Part shown: one piece after another, positions 8,954 to 17,131 of the stretch | How positions within the stretch are numbered: the stretch's first letter is position 1 | Layout of the letters: each line of letters starts with the position of its first letter | Position numbers and translations under genes: made by a program | Notes under the pieces: generated by a model | Seen by the model: the letters and a program-made list of their open reading frames with translations, nothing else | Told to the model about the DNA's origin: nothing | The model's database searches: none | DNA from: Lactobacillaceae bacterium UBA5807 | Lineage (GTDB): Bacteria > Bacillota > Bacilli > Lactobacillales > Lactobacillaceae | Reading direction: 5' to 3' | Length of the DNA: 64,000 bases | Assembly (NCBI GenBank): GCA_002418005.1 | Contig: DIDF01000056.1 | Coordinates: 1-64,000, forward strand

Positions 8954-9520
8954 ATGGCAGAAGATAAAAAGAACCAAGGATACATCGACGTTCATGATGT
9001 CGATCCAGATATTATTGTGGACTTAAAATATGCTTCAAGTGACAACTTCACTCACCAAGTGATTTACGATTTTAAGAAGGCAATTTCCCGTAAAGATACC
9101 GTTAAAAAATTAGGCGAAGCCAGCAAAGCCCTTAAAAAACAAGGATATCGAATTAAAATTTGGGACGCTTATCGCCCGGTTTATGCGCAAAAACGGCTAT
9201 TCGAAGTTTATCCCGACCCAATGTGGGTTGCCCAACCTGATCCAAATTACAGTCACGAAAAAGGAGTTACTTTTGATTTAACTCTTACTGATCTGGACGG
9301 AAACGATGTTGAGATGCCCACTGGATTTGACGATTTTACTGGAAAAGCCAAACGCAATGAATATAATAACTGGACCCCAACAGCTCAAAAACATTATGAT
9401 ATTTTAAACGAAACAATGAAAAAAGCCGGCTTTAAAGGCTACGAAAATGAATGGTGGGACTTTCAAGACACTAATTCTGGTGAATTCGGGCCACTTGAAG
9501 TCGATCCAAAAGATTACTAG
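8954..9520 (+). CDS. D-alanyl-D-alanine dipeptidase, VanX/peptidase M15D family
   Basis: A 188-residue zinc dipeptidase of the VanX type, cleaving D-Ala-D-Ala in peptidoglycan turnover or D-Ala recycling. Arg74 in WDAYRP matches the VanX transition-state Arg. His101 and Asp108 in SHEKGVTFDL match two zinc ligands. Glu166 in ENEWWDF matches the catalytic base. The third zinc ligand, His in the usual EWWH, is Asp169 here. No signal peptide is visible, so it is cytoplasmic. AGGAGG lies upstream of ATG. Middle gene of the nnrE operon. There are no vanH or vanA neighbours, so this is not a glycopeptide-resistance cluster. Confidence 0.88.
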   Translation: MAEDKKNQGYIDVHDVDPDIIVDLKYASSDNFTHQVIYDFKKAISRKDTVKKLGEASKALKKQGYRIKIWDAYRPVYAQKRLFEVYPDPMWVAQPDPNYSHEKGVTFDLTLTDLDGNDVEMPTGFDDFTGKAKRNEYNNWTPTAQKHYDILNETMKKAGFKGYENEWWDFQDTNSGEFGPLEVDPKDY

Positions 9521-9541
9521 AAATTTGTAGGAGATTTAAAG

Positions 9542-11422
9542 ATGAAGATAGCGATAATCGGGGCCGGACCCCGCGGAATGATTCTGACTTCGCAAATTAT
9601 CAATCAATTTAAGGCAAATACAAATAAAAGTAAACCTGTCGACATTACAATTTTCGACCCGCATGGCGTCAGCGGTCATGTTTGGCGAAGAGAGCAATGG
9701 GCAGGTTTGGTAATGAATACGCCCGTTGATCAAATTACTTTATTCACAGATATGACTGTGACCAGGACCAGTCCCGCTTTTGATGGCCCTTCTCTTTTTG
9801 AATGGCTGGGAAGTGCTGAAGCTGCAGATTATTTGAAGAAAAATGATTACAGCCAAAATCTAATTGATTTTGCTAAAAATATTCAATCAAGTGATTATTC
9901 TCCCCGAGTTCTTTATGGGGCTTATATTAAATGGTTTTATGAAGAATTAGTTAAACAGTTACCTTATAATTTAACGGTTAAGTTAGAAACTAAAGAAATT
10001 ATCCAAATTAGCCAAAATGCTGATCATATCATTAATTTAGCCACCTCTGACGATACCTATCAATTTGATAGGGCCGTTATCAGTCCAGGCCAACAAGATA
10101 ATTATCAAAACGCAGAAGAACAAAAATTATCTTCATACGCGCAAGAAAACAATATCTTTTATTTACCACCAACTCATCCGGGCGATGCAAATCTAAATGA
10201 TTTACCGGCCGGTGAAACGGTCTTGATTCGTGGCTTGGGGTTAAGCTTTTTTGACTATGTTTCTGAATTGACCTTAGGACGCGGTGGCAGCTACCTTGAT
10301 AATGGTGATGGAACGTTATTTTATCAACCTTCCGGCCGAGAGCCAAAAATCGTTGCCGGCTCAAGAAGAGGTATGCCATATTACCCAAAGGCAAAAAGTC
10401 AAAAGGGTTACGGCGAACTGGCCAAACCTTACTTTTTAACTGATAAAAATATGGATAAGCAATTAACTGATGGCAAATTACCCTATGATGAGTTTATGAT
10501 TCTTCTTCATTTGGATATCGAGCTGGTCTACTATGAACTGTTAATTAATGACCGCTATCCCAAATTGTCCGCAACTAAATTTAGGCAAAGATTCATTAAT
10601 GCTTCGGATCGCGAGGCATTGGTTCAATCTTATCGTTTCCAAGAAGAGGACATTTTTGATTGGAATTATGTCATTAGTCCATTCAGAGATATAAAAGCAA
10701 TTGCAACTCAAGACTATCAAGAAGTGTTAGTTCAATGGTTGGACAAACAGACTTCGGATGCCAATAAGGGTTCAAAAACCGGCCCGTTGTCTTCCGCCCT
10801 TGAACTTCTTCGAGATTTTAGAGTAGTTCTGCGAAAAATGATACATGACCATCGTTTTTCAAATGAAGATTATGTCAATAAATTCTTGAAGGATTTTAAA
10901 CGCTTATATAGCTTTTTGGCAGTAGGGGCGCCAGCAATGAGAACCGCCCAACTTTCAGCCTTGATTCGAAGTGGAATTGTTACCATTATGGCTCCAGGAA
11001 TGGAAGTTAAGGGAGAGGATGGTTGGTTCAAAGCTGGATCTCCTGCTTCAAATACTGAACCATTTAGATCCAGAGCTCTGCTAGAAGCAAGAGTCCCAGC
11101 ACCAGACATTAACATTACTTCAAACCCAATTTTGGAAAGCCTATTAAGTAACCGATTGGCCCGCCCACGACAAATTGAAGTGGACGGCAAAGAGCAAAAT
11201 CTGAGTTCAGTCGAAGTGGACCCTGAAACCGATCAACTAATTGATGCTCGCGGAATGAAGAATAAAGAGATCTTCGTTTGGGGCTTACCACTTGAAGGAT
11301 TAAGATTCCAAACAAGTGCTAGTCCAAGACCAGGAGTCAATGATATGAGTCTGCAGACAGCAGATAAGATCGCGGCAATGCTTTTGCGCCTTCCAAGCGC
11401 GGATGTGTGGGATATGACTTGA
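9542..11422 (+). CDS. Large FAD/NAD(P)-binding protein
   Basis: A 626-residue flavoprotein-like protein. The N-terminus IAIIGAGPRGMILTSQII is a Rossmann dinucleotide fold of the NAD_binding_9 type. IFDPHGVSGHVWRREQW follows, with a second conserved patch at GETVLIRGLGLSFFDYVSELTLGRGG. The C-terminal part (EIFVWGLPLEGLRFQTSASPRPGVND) returns to the cofactor fold. Relatives are annotated only as FAD/NAD(P)-binding proteins and the substrate is unknown. It begins 21 bases after the dipeptidase with RBS GTAGGAG. The operon pairs it with an NAD(P)HX repair enzyme, which may be meaningful. Confidence 0.82.
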   Translation: MKIAIIGAGPRGMILTSQIINQFKANTNKSKPVDITIFDPHGVSGHVWRREQWAGLVMNTPVDQITLFTDMTVTRTSPAFDGPSLFEWLGSAEAADYLKKNDYSQNLIDFAKNIQSSDYSPRVLYGAYIKWFYEELVKQLPYNLTVKLETKEIIQISQNADHIINLATSDDTYQFDRAVISPGQQDNYQNAEEQKLSSYAQENNIFYLPPTHPGDANLNDLPAGETVLIRGLGLSFFDYVSELTLGRGGSYLDNGDGTLFYQPSGREPKIVAGSRRGMPYYPKAKSQKGYGELAKPYFLTDKNMDKQLTDGKLPYDEFMILLHLDIELVYYELLINDRYPKLSATKFRQRFINASDREALVQSYRFQEEDIFDWNYVISPFRDIKAIATQDYQEVLVQWLDKQTSDANKGSKTGPLSSALELLRDFRVVLRKMIHDHRFSNEDYVNKFLKDFKRLYSFLAVGAPAMRTAQLSALIRSGIVTIMAPGMEVKGEDGWFKAGSPASNTEPFRSRALLEARVPAPDINITSNPILESLLSNRLARPRQIEVDGKEQNLSSVEVDPETDQLIDARGMKNKEIFVWGLPLEGLRFQTSASPRPGVNDMSLQTADKIAAMLLRLPSADVWDMT

Positions 11423-11427
11423 TTAGA

Positions 11428-11539
11428 GTGCAAAGCAGGGCGCTTAGTTCTCGTAAGGTAAGTCTCCTGTGAGGATAAACGCCGGTTTTGCGTTTATTCT
11501 TACAGGTGCTTACCTCTAGAGAGCTGCCCTGCTTTGCAC
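11428..11539 (+). ncRNA. Long nested hairpin, possible structured RNA
   Basis: A perfect 14-bp outer stem (11428-11441 with 11526-11539), an internal loop, a 7-bp stem (11456-11462 with 11509-11515), then a 17-bp stem (11466-11482 with 11490-11506) closing a 7-base loop. Two pairs of the inner stem are G-U only if read on the plus strand, which argues for plus-strand RNA. There is no T-run directly after it, so it is not a plain terminator. It could be a small RNA, an mRNA 3' structure or a palindromic repeat element. No coding frame is evident. Confidence 0.5.
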
Positions 11540-11575
11540 GTTTCCGCTATGTAAAATAAAAAAATTAAAACAACA

Positions 11576-11634
11576 AAAAAATAGTGCTCAACTCCTCATC
11601 CTCATAGGATGATGGCGTTAAGCACTATTTTTAA
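11576..11634. terminator. Bidirectional terminator
   Basis: A 12-bp stem (11576-11587 with 11621-11632) is flanked by A-rich and T-rich runs, with an inner helix around the CAT loop. It serves the nnrE operon and the convergent gene. Confidence 0.8.
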
Positions 11635-11671
11635 TTATCTAAAATCTGATTAAAAACCGGAATCTTTCAAA

Positions 11672-12151
11672 TCAAAACCATTCCTGCTTCAAAACAAAGA
11701 AGCTGCCGCGAATGGTTCCGGCCAATTTGGACCGTTGATGAGCAAATTTAAATTTGCCTTTTAACTCTTCTGGGACTTCCATGCCTTCGCAAAGTTTAAT
11801 TCCAACTGCTCGTTTGGGCTTCTTTTCATTTTTACCATATTTTTCATACAAAACGTTAATGATCATCCCATTTTGGTAAATGAATTCGGGCCAGTAAATA
11901 TCCTCACTATCATATACTGCTACCTCAAGAATTGGTGAAGCAAATTCCAAGTCTCGTTCATCCTTTAAAAGCTTCTTGAACCAGTTAACTTCTTTTTGCT
12001 TTTCGCTAGCTGGATAAGCTATATAGTTAAACTTATATTTATTCCAAAAATAACGGGCTTCATTAGCTCTTAGCCCAGCTAACGATTCGGCAACTGGAGA
12101 GGATTCCAAGCCGGTTGTTTCAACTGTTTTAAAATTTACCTTGTATGCCAT
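11672..12151 (-). CDS. Soluble protein of unknown function
   Basis: 159 residues, starting at ATG 12151 behind AGAAAGG. It is rich in aromatic and basic residues (RYFWNKYKFNYIAYP, WFKKLL) with one Cys near residue 125. There is no signal peptide or membrane segment. The alternating hydrophobic pattern in the second half suggests a mixed alpha/beta fold. It stands alone between a bidirectional terminator and an inverted repeat. I do not recognise a family. Confidence 0.75.
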   Translation of the reverse strand: MAYKVNFKTVETTGLESSPVAESLAGLRANEARYFWNKYKFNYIAYPASEKQKEVNWFKKLLKDERDLEFASPILEVAVYDSEDIYWPEFIYQNGMIINVLYEKYGKNEKKPKRAVGIKLCEGMEVPEELKGKFKFAHQRSKLAGTIRGSFFVLKQEWF

Positions 12152-12234
12152 TTATCTTGGCCTTTCTTTAAAACTCTTCATTTTTACACTAATTAAACGT
12201 GATAAGAAGGACTGAACCTAAATGTACAAAATGA

Positions 12235-12273
12235 TTTGTGACATAAATCCAAACTCAAAATTTATGTCACAAA
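12235..12273. repeat. Perfect 14-bp inverted repeat
   Basis: TTTGTGACATAAAT (12235-12248) is repeated inverted at 12260-12273 with an 11-base spacer. No clean T-run follows on either strand. It lies between two minus-strand genes, so it may be an imperfect terminator of the upstream one or an operator for the downstream one. Confidence 0.65.
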
Positions 12274-12307
12274 CCATTATACAAGCCGGGTTAAAACGCC
12301 TTTTTTA

Positions 12308-12931
12308 TCACTCTGTTTTCATAAATGTATAATCCGGCACTCTAATCAAATCAAACCGATTGGCCTGTCTTCCTGCATGCAAACCTAAACCATTTACAAA
12401 GTTCTTCTTATAAGTAGTGGTGACTGTTGCTACCCATGCTTTTTGATATCTTTGATCCATGTACTTCAGTTTCCCCTGGTTCCAGTTATAGGCTTGGGCT
12501 GCGACATTGGAATTCGCCTTACCATAAACCACGGTCGCATTCAAACTATCCACCATATATTTTCCATTATGGACAAAATAAGTGTAATTTTGAATTGGAT
12601 GCCGGCCAGCTCCATTTTGGACTAAGACGTAATATGATCTGCCGCCACTATACTCCATTACTAAGGGCCGATAACTATACGTTGTTTGAACCGCATTATT
12701 ATTTAATTTCTTAACATCTTGGAAAAATGTTGTATATGACATCCCCCAAAAAGCTAAAAGAAAGACAACCAACTCAACTACTGATATGCTAAAGTTGTGC
12801 CATGAGAACGTTTTCTTTTGTTCAACGATCATCTTTAGTCGCCGATCCCGCATGTTATAGATCATCCAAACTAAATAGATAATCAAAATAAGCCACAAGG
12901 CATATCCAATCAAATTCCAAGTTGATTTCAT
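12308..12931 (-). CDS. Membrane-anchored protein, LVIS_2131-like
   Basis: 207 residues from ATG 12931, chosen because GGGGAGAA lies just upstream; the longer frame to 12979 has no ribosome site. Two hydrophobic helices (about residues 5-25, WNLIGYALWLILIIYLVWMIY, and 45-65) are followed by an extracytoplasmic domain rich in Tyr and Asn. From memory it resembles the LVIS_2131 family of lactobacilli, which has no known function. That assignment rests on overall pattern only. Confidence 0.75.
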   Translation of the reverse strand: MKSTWNLIGYALWLILIIYLVWMIYNMRDRRLKMIVEQKKTFSWHNFSISVVELVVFLLAFWGMSYTTFFQDVKKLNNNAVQTTYSYRPLVMEYSGGRSYYVLVQNGAGRHPIQNYTYFVHNGKYMVDSLNATVVYGKANSNVAAQAYNWNQGKLKYMDQRYQKAWVATVTTTYKKNFVNGLGLHAGRQANRFDLIRVPDYTFMKTE

Positions 12932-13016
12932 ATTCTTATTCTCCCCAATAAATTTATAACCACAGTTTACACTATTCATCTTTAATTATAAATCTAAACA
13001 AAGTGAGGTAAGCCAT

Positions 13017-13954
13017 TTGTGTACTAGTTTAACCATTTTTACAAAAAACAATAAAAGTTTGCTAGGCCGAACAATGGACTTCCCTTCCAAAGGGATTTGG
13101 GATCCGGTAGTTGTTATTCAGCCAACCTATGAAATGTCTTTTGGTCAAAAACGGCCTATCAAGTATCCGTATGTTGGCGGTGGCCGCCGTTTTCCTGCCA
13201 ATCACTTTTTGGTAGCTGATGGAATCAACGTTGAAGGATTGGCCTGCGCTGAGTTAATGTTTCCGCTCAAAGCAAATTACCTCGATAATAAAGTCCCTGG
13301 AAAACTCAACATGGCACCTCAAGACTTTATCCACTGGGTCTTATCAGAACATAAATCAGTCAGTGAAGTGCGCCAAGATATGAAAAATATCGTCATGGTA
13401 GCTAAAAGTTGGCTTTATGAAAATAAAGTTTCCTACCTTCACTGGACCTTAACTGATCGGACGGGTGATTCGATGATAGTTGAACCAACCATCCCAGCAG
13501 ACCCACAAATTTACAACAATTCTTTGGGAGTAATGACCAATTCACCAACATTCCCTGAACACCAAGCAAATTTTCGAAACTACCCTAAAGTTGGTGGCTC
13601 ACTTCAAAACCAAGTTAAGCGAGCAAAAGAGCTTTATAGCAAAAATGATGTAATGAAAGCAACTAATGTGCCGACAACCCGATTTATCCACGCCGCAACT
13701 TTGAAACTCGCAGAAGGAACCCAGAGGACCAGAATGAGGGAAAAGATGAACTATTTAACATTTTAAGTGATGTTGCCATTCCCTTTGACGAAAGTAAAAA
13801 GGAACATTTGAATTTTAACTTTACTCACTACACAGCTGTAATGAACGCAACCGACCTAATTTATTATTTCAAACGCCGAGAAACCAACCAAATTGAAGAA
13901 TTCAATTTAAATAAATTGCTCGACAAATATTCTAAGAGTACCGTTTTAGATTAA
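13017..13954 (+). pseudogene. Choloylglycine hydrolase family (bile salt hydrolase/penicillin acylase type), frameshifted
   Basis: An Ntn-hydrolase of the linear amide C-N hydrolase group. It starts at TTG followed by TGT, so the mature N-terminal nucleophile is Cys2. Arg18 and Asp21 (LLGRTMDF) and the Asn in VMTNSP match the active site. The frame breaks after LKLAEGT: the current frame stops at 13766, while the +1 frame continues from about 13723 (EDQNEGKDELFNILSDVA) to a stop at 13954. Adding one C to the CCC at 13720-13722 restores a 312-residue protein, normal for the family. Homopolymer sequencing error or a real mutation are equally possible. Bile salts versus penicillin V or acyl-homoserine lactones cannot be separated. 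Confidence 0.88.
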
Positions 13955-13990
13955 TTGAGGAAACCTATTTTAGGTATTCCTCAATTTTTT
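13953..13990 (+). terminator. Terminator overlapping the end of the convergent gene
   Basis: AATTGAGGAA (13953-13962) pairs with 13977-13986, with an inner ACCT/AGGT pair and six T after it. The right arm lies inside the last codons of the convergent Cof-type gene. Confidence 0.75.
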
Positions 13991-14774
13991 CTTGAACGGC
14001 AGCCTGATTATTGCTTAAATCTAATTGATTGTCGACAATATTTGATAGATCTTTGGCGGCATTTTGGACAGCATATCCTTCTTTAACGCCGTTTATTAAG
14101 TCAAAATCATTACCATTATCACCAAAAGCAGCAGCATTTTCTGCAGTTAAATCCCATTGATCTAATAACTGATTTAAAGCAGTCATTTTATTAAGACCAC
14201 TAGCATTAATATCAACACCGCCTAAACCGCTGGAAAAAATATTTAAGTCGCGATTAAATTTATTCTGAAGTTCAGCCTGCTGCTCGGAAACATCCTTATC
14301 ATCGTTCCAATAAAGATCAATTTTATAAACTTGATTGAAAACTAGTTTAATATCTGGAACAGACTGAAGATTTTCGTAAAAATATTGGGAAGCTTTAAAT
14401 TTCTTTGAATCAGCTTTAAGGTTGGTATAATCACCATCACGACTAGAAATAACAATTTGAACGCCAGCAAACTTTGGACTGCTCAACACAAAGGAAACAG
14501 CTTTTTGGACCATCAATGGATCAATCGTTGTTTCAGAAACAATCACGCCACGTTCATCAAAAACCGCTGCACCGTTATTGCAGATATAAGAAATTGGGCC
14601 ATCGACATCCTTAAATAATTTCAATAAGTGGCTGTATGGATCACTGCTGGCAACAACAAAGTGCATCCCCTTATTCTTCATTCGATTTAGTTGATCTTGA
14701 AACTGCTTAGCATCAAACGTTCCCTGGTCATTAAGAAAAGTCCCGTCCATATCACTAGCAATTACTTTAATCAT
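13965..14774 (-). CDS. Cof-type HAD-IIB family hydrolase
   Basis: A 269-residue cytoplasmic phosphatase, probably acting on sugar phosphates or other small phosphoesters. HAD motif I is DMDGTFLND at residues 8-16, motif II is VASSD near 42, and motif IV is FGDNGNDFDLI near 217. The large C2B cap between motifs II and III places it in the Cof group. The start is ATG behind GGAGG (minus strand). It is monocistronic and ends only 10 bases from the convergent gene. The substrate is not inferable. Confidence 0.9.
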   Translation of the reverse strand: MIKVIASDMDGTFLNDQGTFDAKQFQDQLNRMKNKGMHFVVASSDPYSHLLKLFKDVDGPISYICNNGAAVFDERGVIVSETTIDPLMVQKAVSFVLSSPKFAGVQIVISSRDGDYTNLKADSKKFKASQYFYENLQSVPDIKLVFNQVYKIDLYWNDDKDVSEQQAELQNKFNRDLNIFSSGLGGVDINASGLNKMTALNQLLDQWDLTAENAAAFGDNGNDFDLINGVKEGYAVQNAAKDLSNIVDNQLDLSNNQAAVQEKIEEYLK

Positions 14775-14859
14775 GAAAAAACCTCCGTTATTAGTTATGG
14801 ATTAATTGAATTTTACAGCTATTAATTATAATCCAATGGTCAAACAGAAACAGCCCTAC

Positions 14860-14888
14860 TTGCCTCATACCATTCAATTAGGTATACT
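14860..14888 (+). promoter_or_regulatory. Sigma-A promoter of the thiamine-transport operon
   Basis: -35 TTGCCT (14860-14865), a 17-base spacer and -10 TATACT (14883-14888), about 20 bases before the riboswitch. Confidence 0.7.
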
Positions 14889-14907
14889 CAAGGTGTCAAT
14901 AAAACAT

Positions 14908-14981
14908 CTGGGGTGTCACGCAAACGTGGCTGAGAAAAACCCATCGAACCTGATCTGGACAATTCCAGCGTAGGGAGCATA
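14908..14981 (+). promoter_or_regulatory. TPP riboswitch (THI element)
   Basis: The conserved elements appear in order: CTGGGGTG, GGCTGAGA, ACCC, GAACCTGATCTGG, CCAGCGTAGGGA. A terminator follows about 40 bases later, so thiamine pyrophosphate should stop transcription of ykoEDC. Confidence 0.93.
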
Positions 14982-15018
14982 ATTTTTTCGTGCAGTCTTA
15001 TGACTAAGATGAGTGCAA

Positions 15019-15055
15019 CACCCAGGAAATTCATTTTCTGGGTGCTTTTATTTTT
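15019..15055 (+). terminator. Regulated terminator of the TPP riboswitch
   Basis: CACCCAG (15019-15025) pairs with CTGGGTG (15038-15044), then a T-rich run. It lies between the aptamer and ykoE. Confidence 0.8.
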
Positions 15056-15091
15056 CGAATACTCAGAAACAAAAAAATTGGAGGTATTGAC

Positions 15092-15673
15092 ATGGATAAG
15101 AAGAAAAGTAGAGATACTTGGTCTTTACGAAATATTATTTTGGTTGCATTAATTGCTATTTTTTGTGGAGTCATTTTTTGGGGAGTTGACTTTATATATA
15201 ATGCATTAACCGCATTACTTACCCCAATTGGTTTAGGACCCGCTGCTAACGATATCTTGATGGGATTATGGACAATGGCCGGTCCTTTAGCAGGATACAT
15301 TATTCATAAACCAGGTGCCGCTTTCTTGGCTGAATTCTTAGGTTCTGGGGTTGAAGCATTTTTAGGCGGCCAATGGGGCGCTGCAACATTTATCTCCGGG
15401 CTAGTTCAAGGAATTCCTTCTGAGCTTGGATTTGCAGTAACCGGATATAAACGATACGATTGGGTTTCTTTAAACCTTTCCATCTTCTTCACCGTTGTTA
15501 TCACATTTGGCTGGGATATGATCCGAAATGGCTACAGTAAGTATCACTTTGGCTTACTGATTGCTTTATTTGTAATTCGTTATGTCTCAACGTTCATTTT
15601 TGGAGGCCTTTTAACTCGAGCAATATCCAAGATGCTTGATCGCAGCCAAATTTTGCCAAATACTGCCGCTTAA
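15092..15673 (+). CDS. ykoE: ECF transporter substrate-binding S component, YkoE family
   Basis: A 193-residue integral membrane protein, the substrate-binding part of an energy-coupling-factor transporter for a thiamine precursor or thiamine. Five to six hydrophobic helices are visible, the first at LRNIILVALIAIFCGVIFWG. The GLGPAANDILMGLW and FLGSGVEAFLGGQWG segments fit YkoE rather than ThiT. The TPP riboswitch upstream supports the substrate class. ATG follows GGAGG. First of three genes encoding all parts of a dedicated ECF system. Confidence 0.9.
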   Translation: MDKKKSRDTWSLRNIILVALIAIFCGVIFWGVDFIYNALTALLTPIGLGPAANDILMGLWTMAGPLAGYIIHKPGAAFLAEFLGSGVEAFLGGQWGAATFISGLVQGIPSELGFAVTGYKRYDWVSLNLSIFFTVVITFGWDMIRNGYSKYHFGLLIALFVIRYVSTFIFGGLLTRAISKMLDRSQILPNTAA

Positions 15674-15703
15674 TTAAAACTTTTGAATCGGGGTTCAATA
15701 CAA

Positions 15704-17131
15704 ATGGCTGAAGTTGCTGTCAACAACTTTACATTTTCATATGCTAAAAGTAACTTTATGGTCCTAAATTACGTCAACGTAACTTTTCCAGCAAATCATT
15801 TTTCTCTTTTAACTGGACCTTCAGGAAGTGGTAAATCCACCTTACTAATGTTTATTGCTGGACTATACCCAAGCTTCACCGAAGGAAAATCAAAAGGAAC
15901 CATTACTTTTGATGGCAAAAATATCACTGAAACACAACCACAGGAAAAAAATAAAATGGTTTCGATGATGTTTCAAAATCCTAACCAACAATTTGCCATG
16001 GACACAGTTTTTAACGAATTAGTTTTCGTTTTGGAAAACATCAACGCTGATCCTGCAAAGATGGATCAAACTGTCGATAACGCCTTGAATTTCGTAGGAA
16101 TTTCTAAGCTAAAAAATCGCAAAATTAATACTTTATCCGGTGGTGAAAAACAGCGACTGGCCTTAGCTTCAATTGTTGCAATGGATGCAGACGTTATTGT
16201 TTTGGATGAGCCATTTGCCAGCATTGATCCTGCTTCGCGAGTTGATTTGATAAATAAATTAAAGTTACTTCGTGATGAACACGGCAAAACAATAATTTTA
16301 GCCGACCATGATCTTAGCGATTATCAAAATGTTATCGATGATTTCTTTTTCCTTGACCCAGCTACTCACAAAATCAACCTACAAAATCAAGATCAACAAA
16401 AGAAATTTTACGCTAATTTTGAGGACGCGCAGCACATCACTACCAAAGTTAAATTACCCGAAAAAACCGAAAAAGAAATTTTAAATATTCGTGATTTTAC
16501 ATTAGATCCTCACGGTGACGTTTTACTTAAATTAGCTAACTTCTCCTTTTATAAGGGCAAAACTACCTTGGTAACCGGCCACAATGGAATTGGTAAATCC
16601 ACTTTATTTGATGCCTTAACCAAGTTATTAAAGTATGAAGGAACAATAACTTACAATGGTCAAGATATCAAAAAGATTAAACCACTAAAATACGCTCAAT
16701 CAGTAACGTTACTTTTTCAGGATGCTGAAAGTCAGTTTTTAAATATTACCGTTAAAGAAGAATTAGATTTATCAATGAAGAATCGTTTCTCTGCTCAATA
16801 TTCTGATGATGAGGTCAAAAAAATGCTCGCAGAAATTGATCTCGCAAATCGTGGGGAACGAATTGTTTATTCTTTGAGTGAAGGGCAAAAAAAGAAGCTG
16901 CAAATTATTGAAATGTTAGTAATGGCACCTCCTGTTTTACTAATGGATGAACCATTCAAAGGTCTAGACTACCACTCACTACTTGTAGTCGGCAATCTGT
17001 TAAATGAAGCCAAAACCAAATTTGGCCAAACTCAGATTATAATCAGCCACCAACTCAACGGGTTGGAAAATTTAGTTGATTATCACACTCACTTTGCTAA
17101 TCAGACTATGAAATACCAGGAGGTGCTGTAA
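15704..17131 (+). CDS. ykoD: ECF transporter ATPase with two ABC domains
   Basis: A fused pair of energy-coupling ATPases (475 residues from ATG 15704). A TTG at 15683 is in frame but lacks a ribosome site, while GGGG lies 10 bases before 15704. Domain 1 has Walker A GPSGSGKST, signature LSGGEKQRLA and Walker B VIVLDEP. Domain 2 has GHNGIGKST, the divergent signature YSLSEGQKKK and VLLMDEP. It powers YkoE with YkoC. The stop codon abuts the ykoC start. Confidence 0.92.
   Translation: MAEVAVNNFTFSYAKSNFMVLNYVNVTFPANHFSLLTGPSGSGKSTLLMFIAGLYPSFTEGKSKGTITFDGKNITETQPQEKNKMVSMMFQNPNQQFAMDTVFNELVFVLENINADPAKMDQTVDNALNFVGISKLKNRKINTLSGGEKQRLALASIVAMDADVIVLDEPFASIDPASRVDLINKLKLLRDEHGKTIILADHDLSDYQNVIDDFFFLDPATHKINLQNQDQQKKFYANFEDAQHITTKVKLPEKTEKEILNIRDFTLDPHGDVLLKLANFSFYKGKTTLVTGHNGIGKSTLFDALTKLLKYEGTITYNGQDIKKIKPLKYAQSVTLLFQDAESQFLNITVKEELDLSMKNRFSAQYSDDEVKKMLAEIDLANRGERIVYSLSEGQKKKLQIIEMLVMAPPVLLMDEPFKGLDYHSLLVVGNLLNEAKTKFGQTQIIISHQLNGLENLVDYHTHFANQTMKYQEVL

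Noticed and set aside
8954..9520. Vancomycin-resistance cluster member
   Set aside because: No D-lactate-specific ligase or vanH/vanS/vanR genes adjoin it; lactobacilli use such dipeptidases in ordinary wall metabolism.
11428..11539. 6S RNA or CRISPR-associated tracrRNA
   Set aside because: It is too short and too fully paired for 6S RNA, lacking the large central bubble; no CRISPR repeat or cas gene is nearby.
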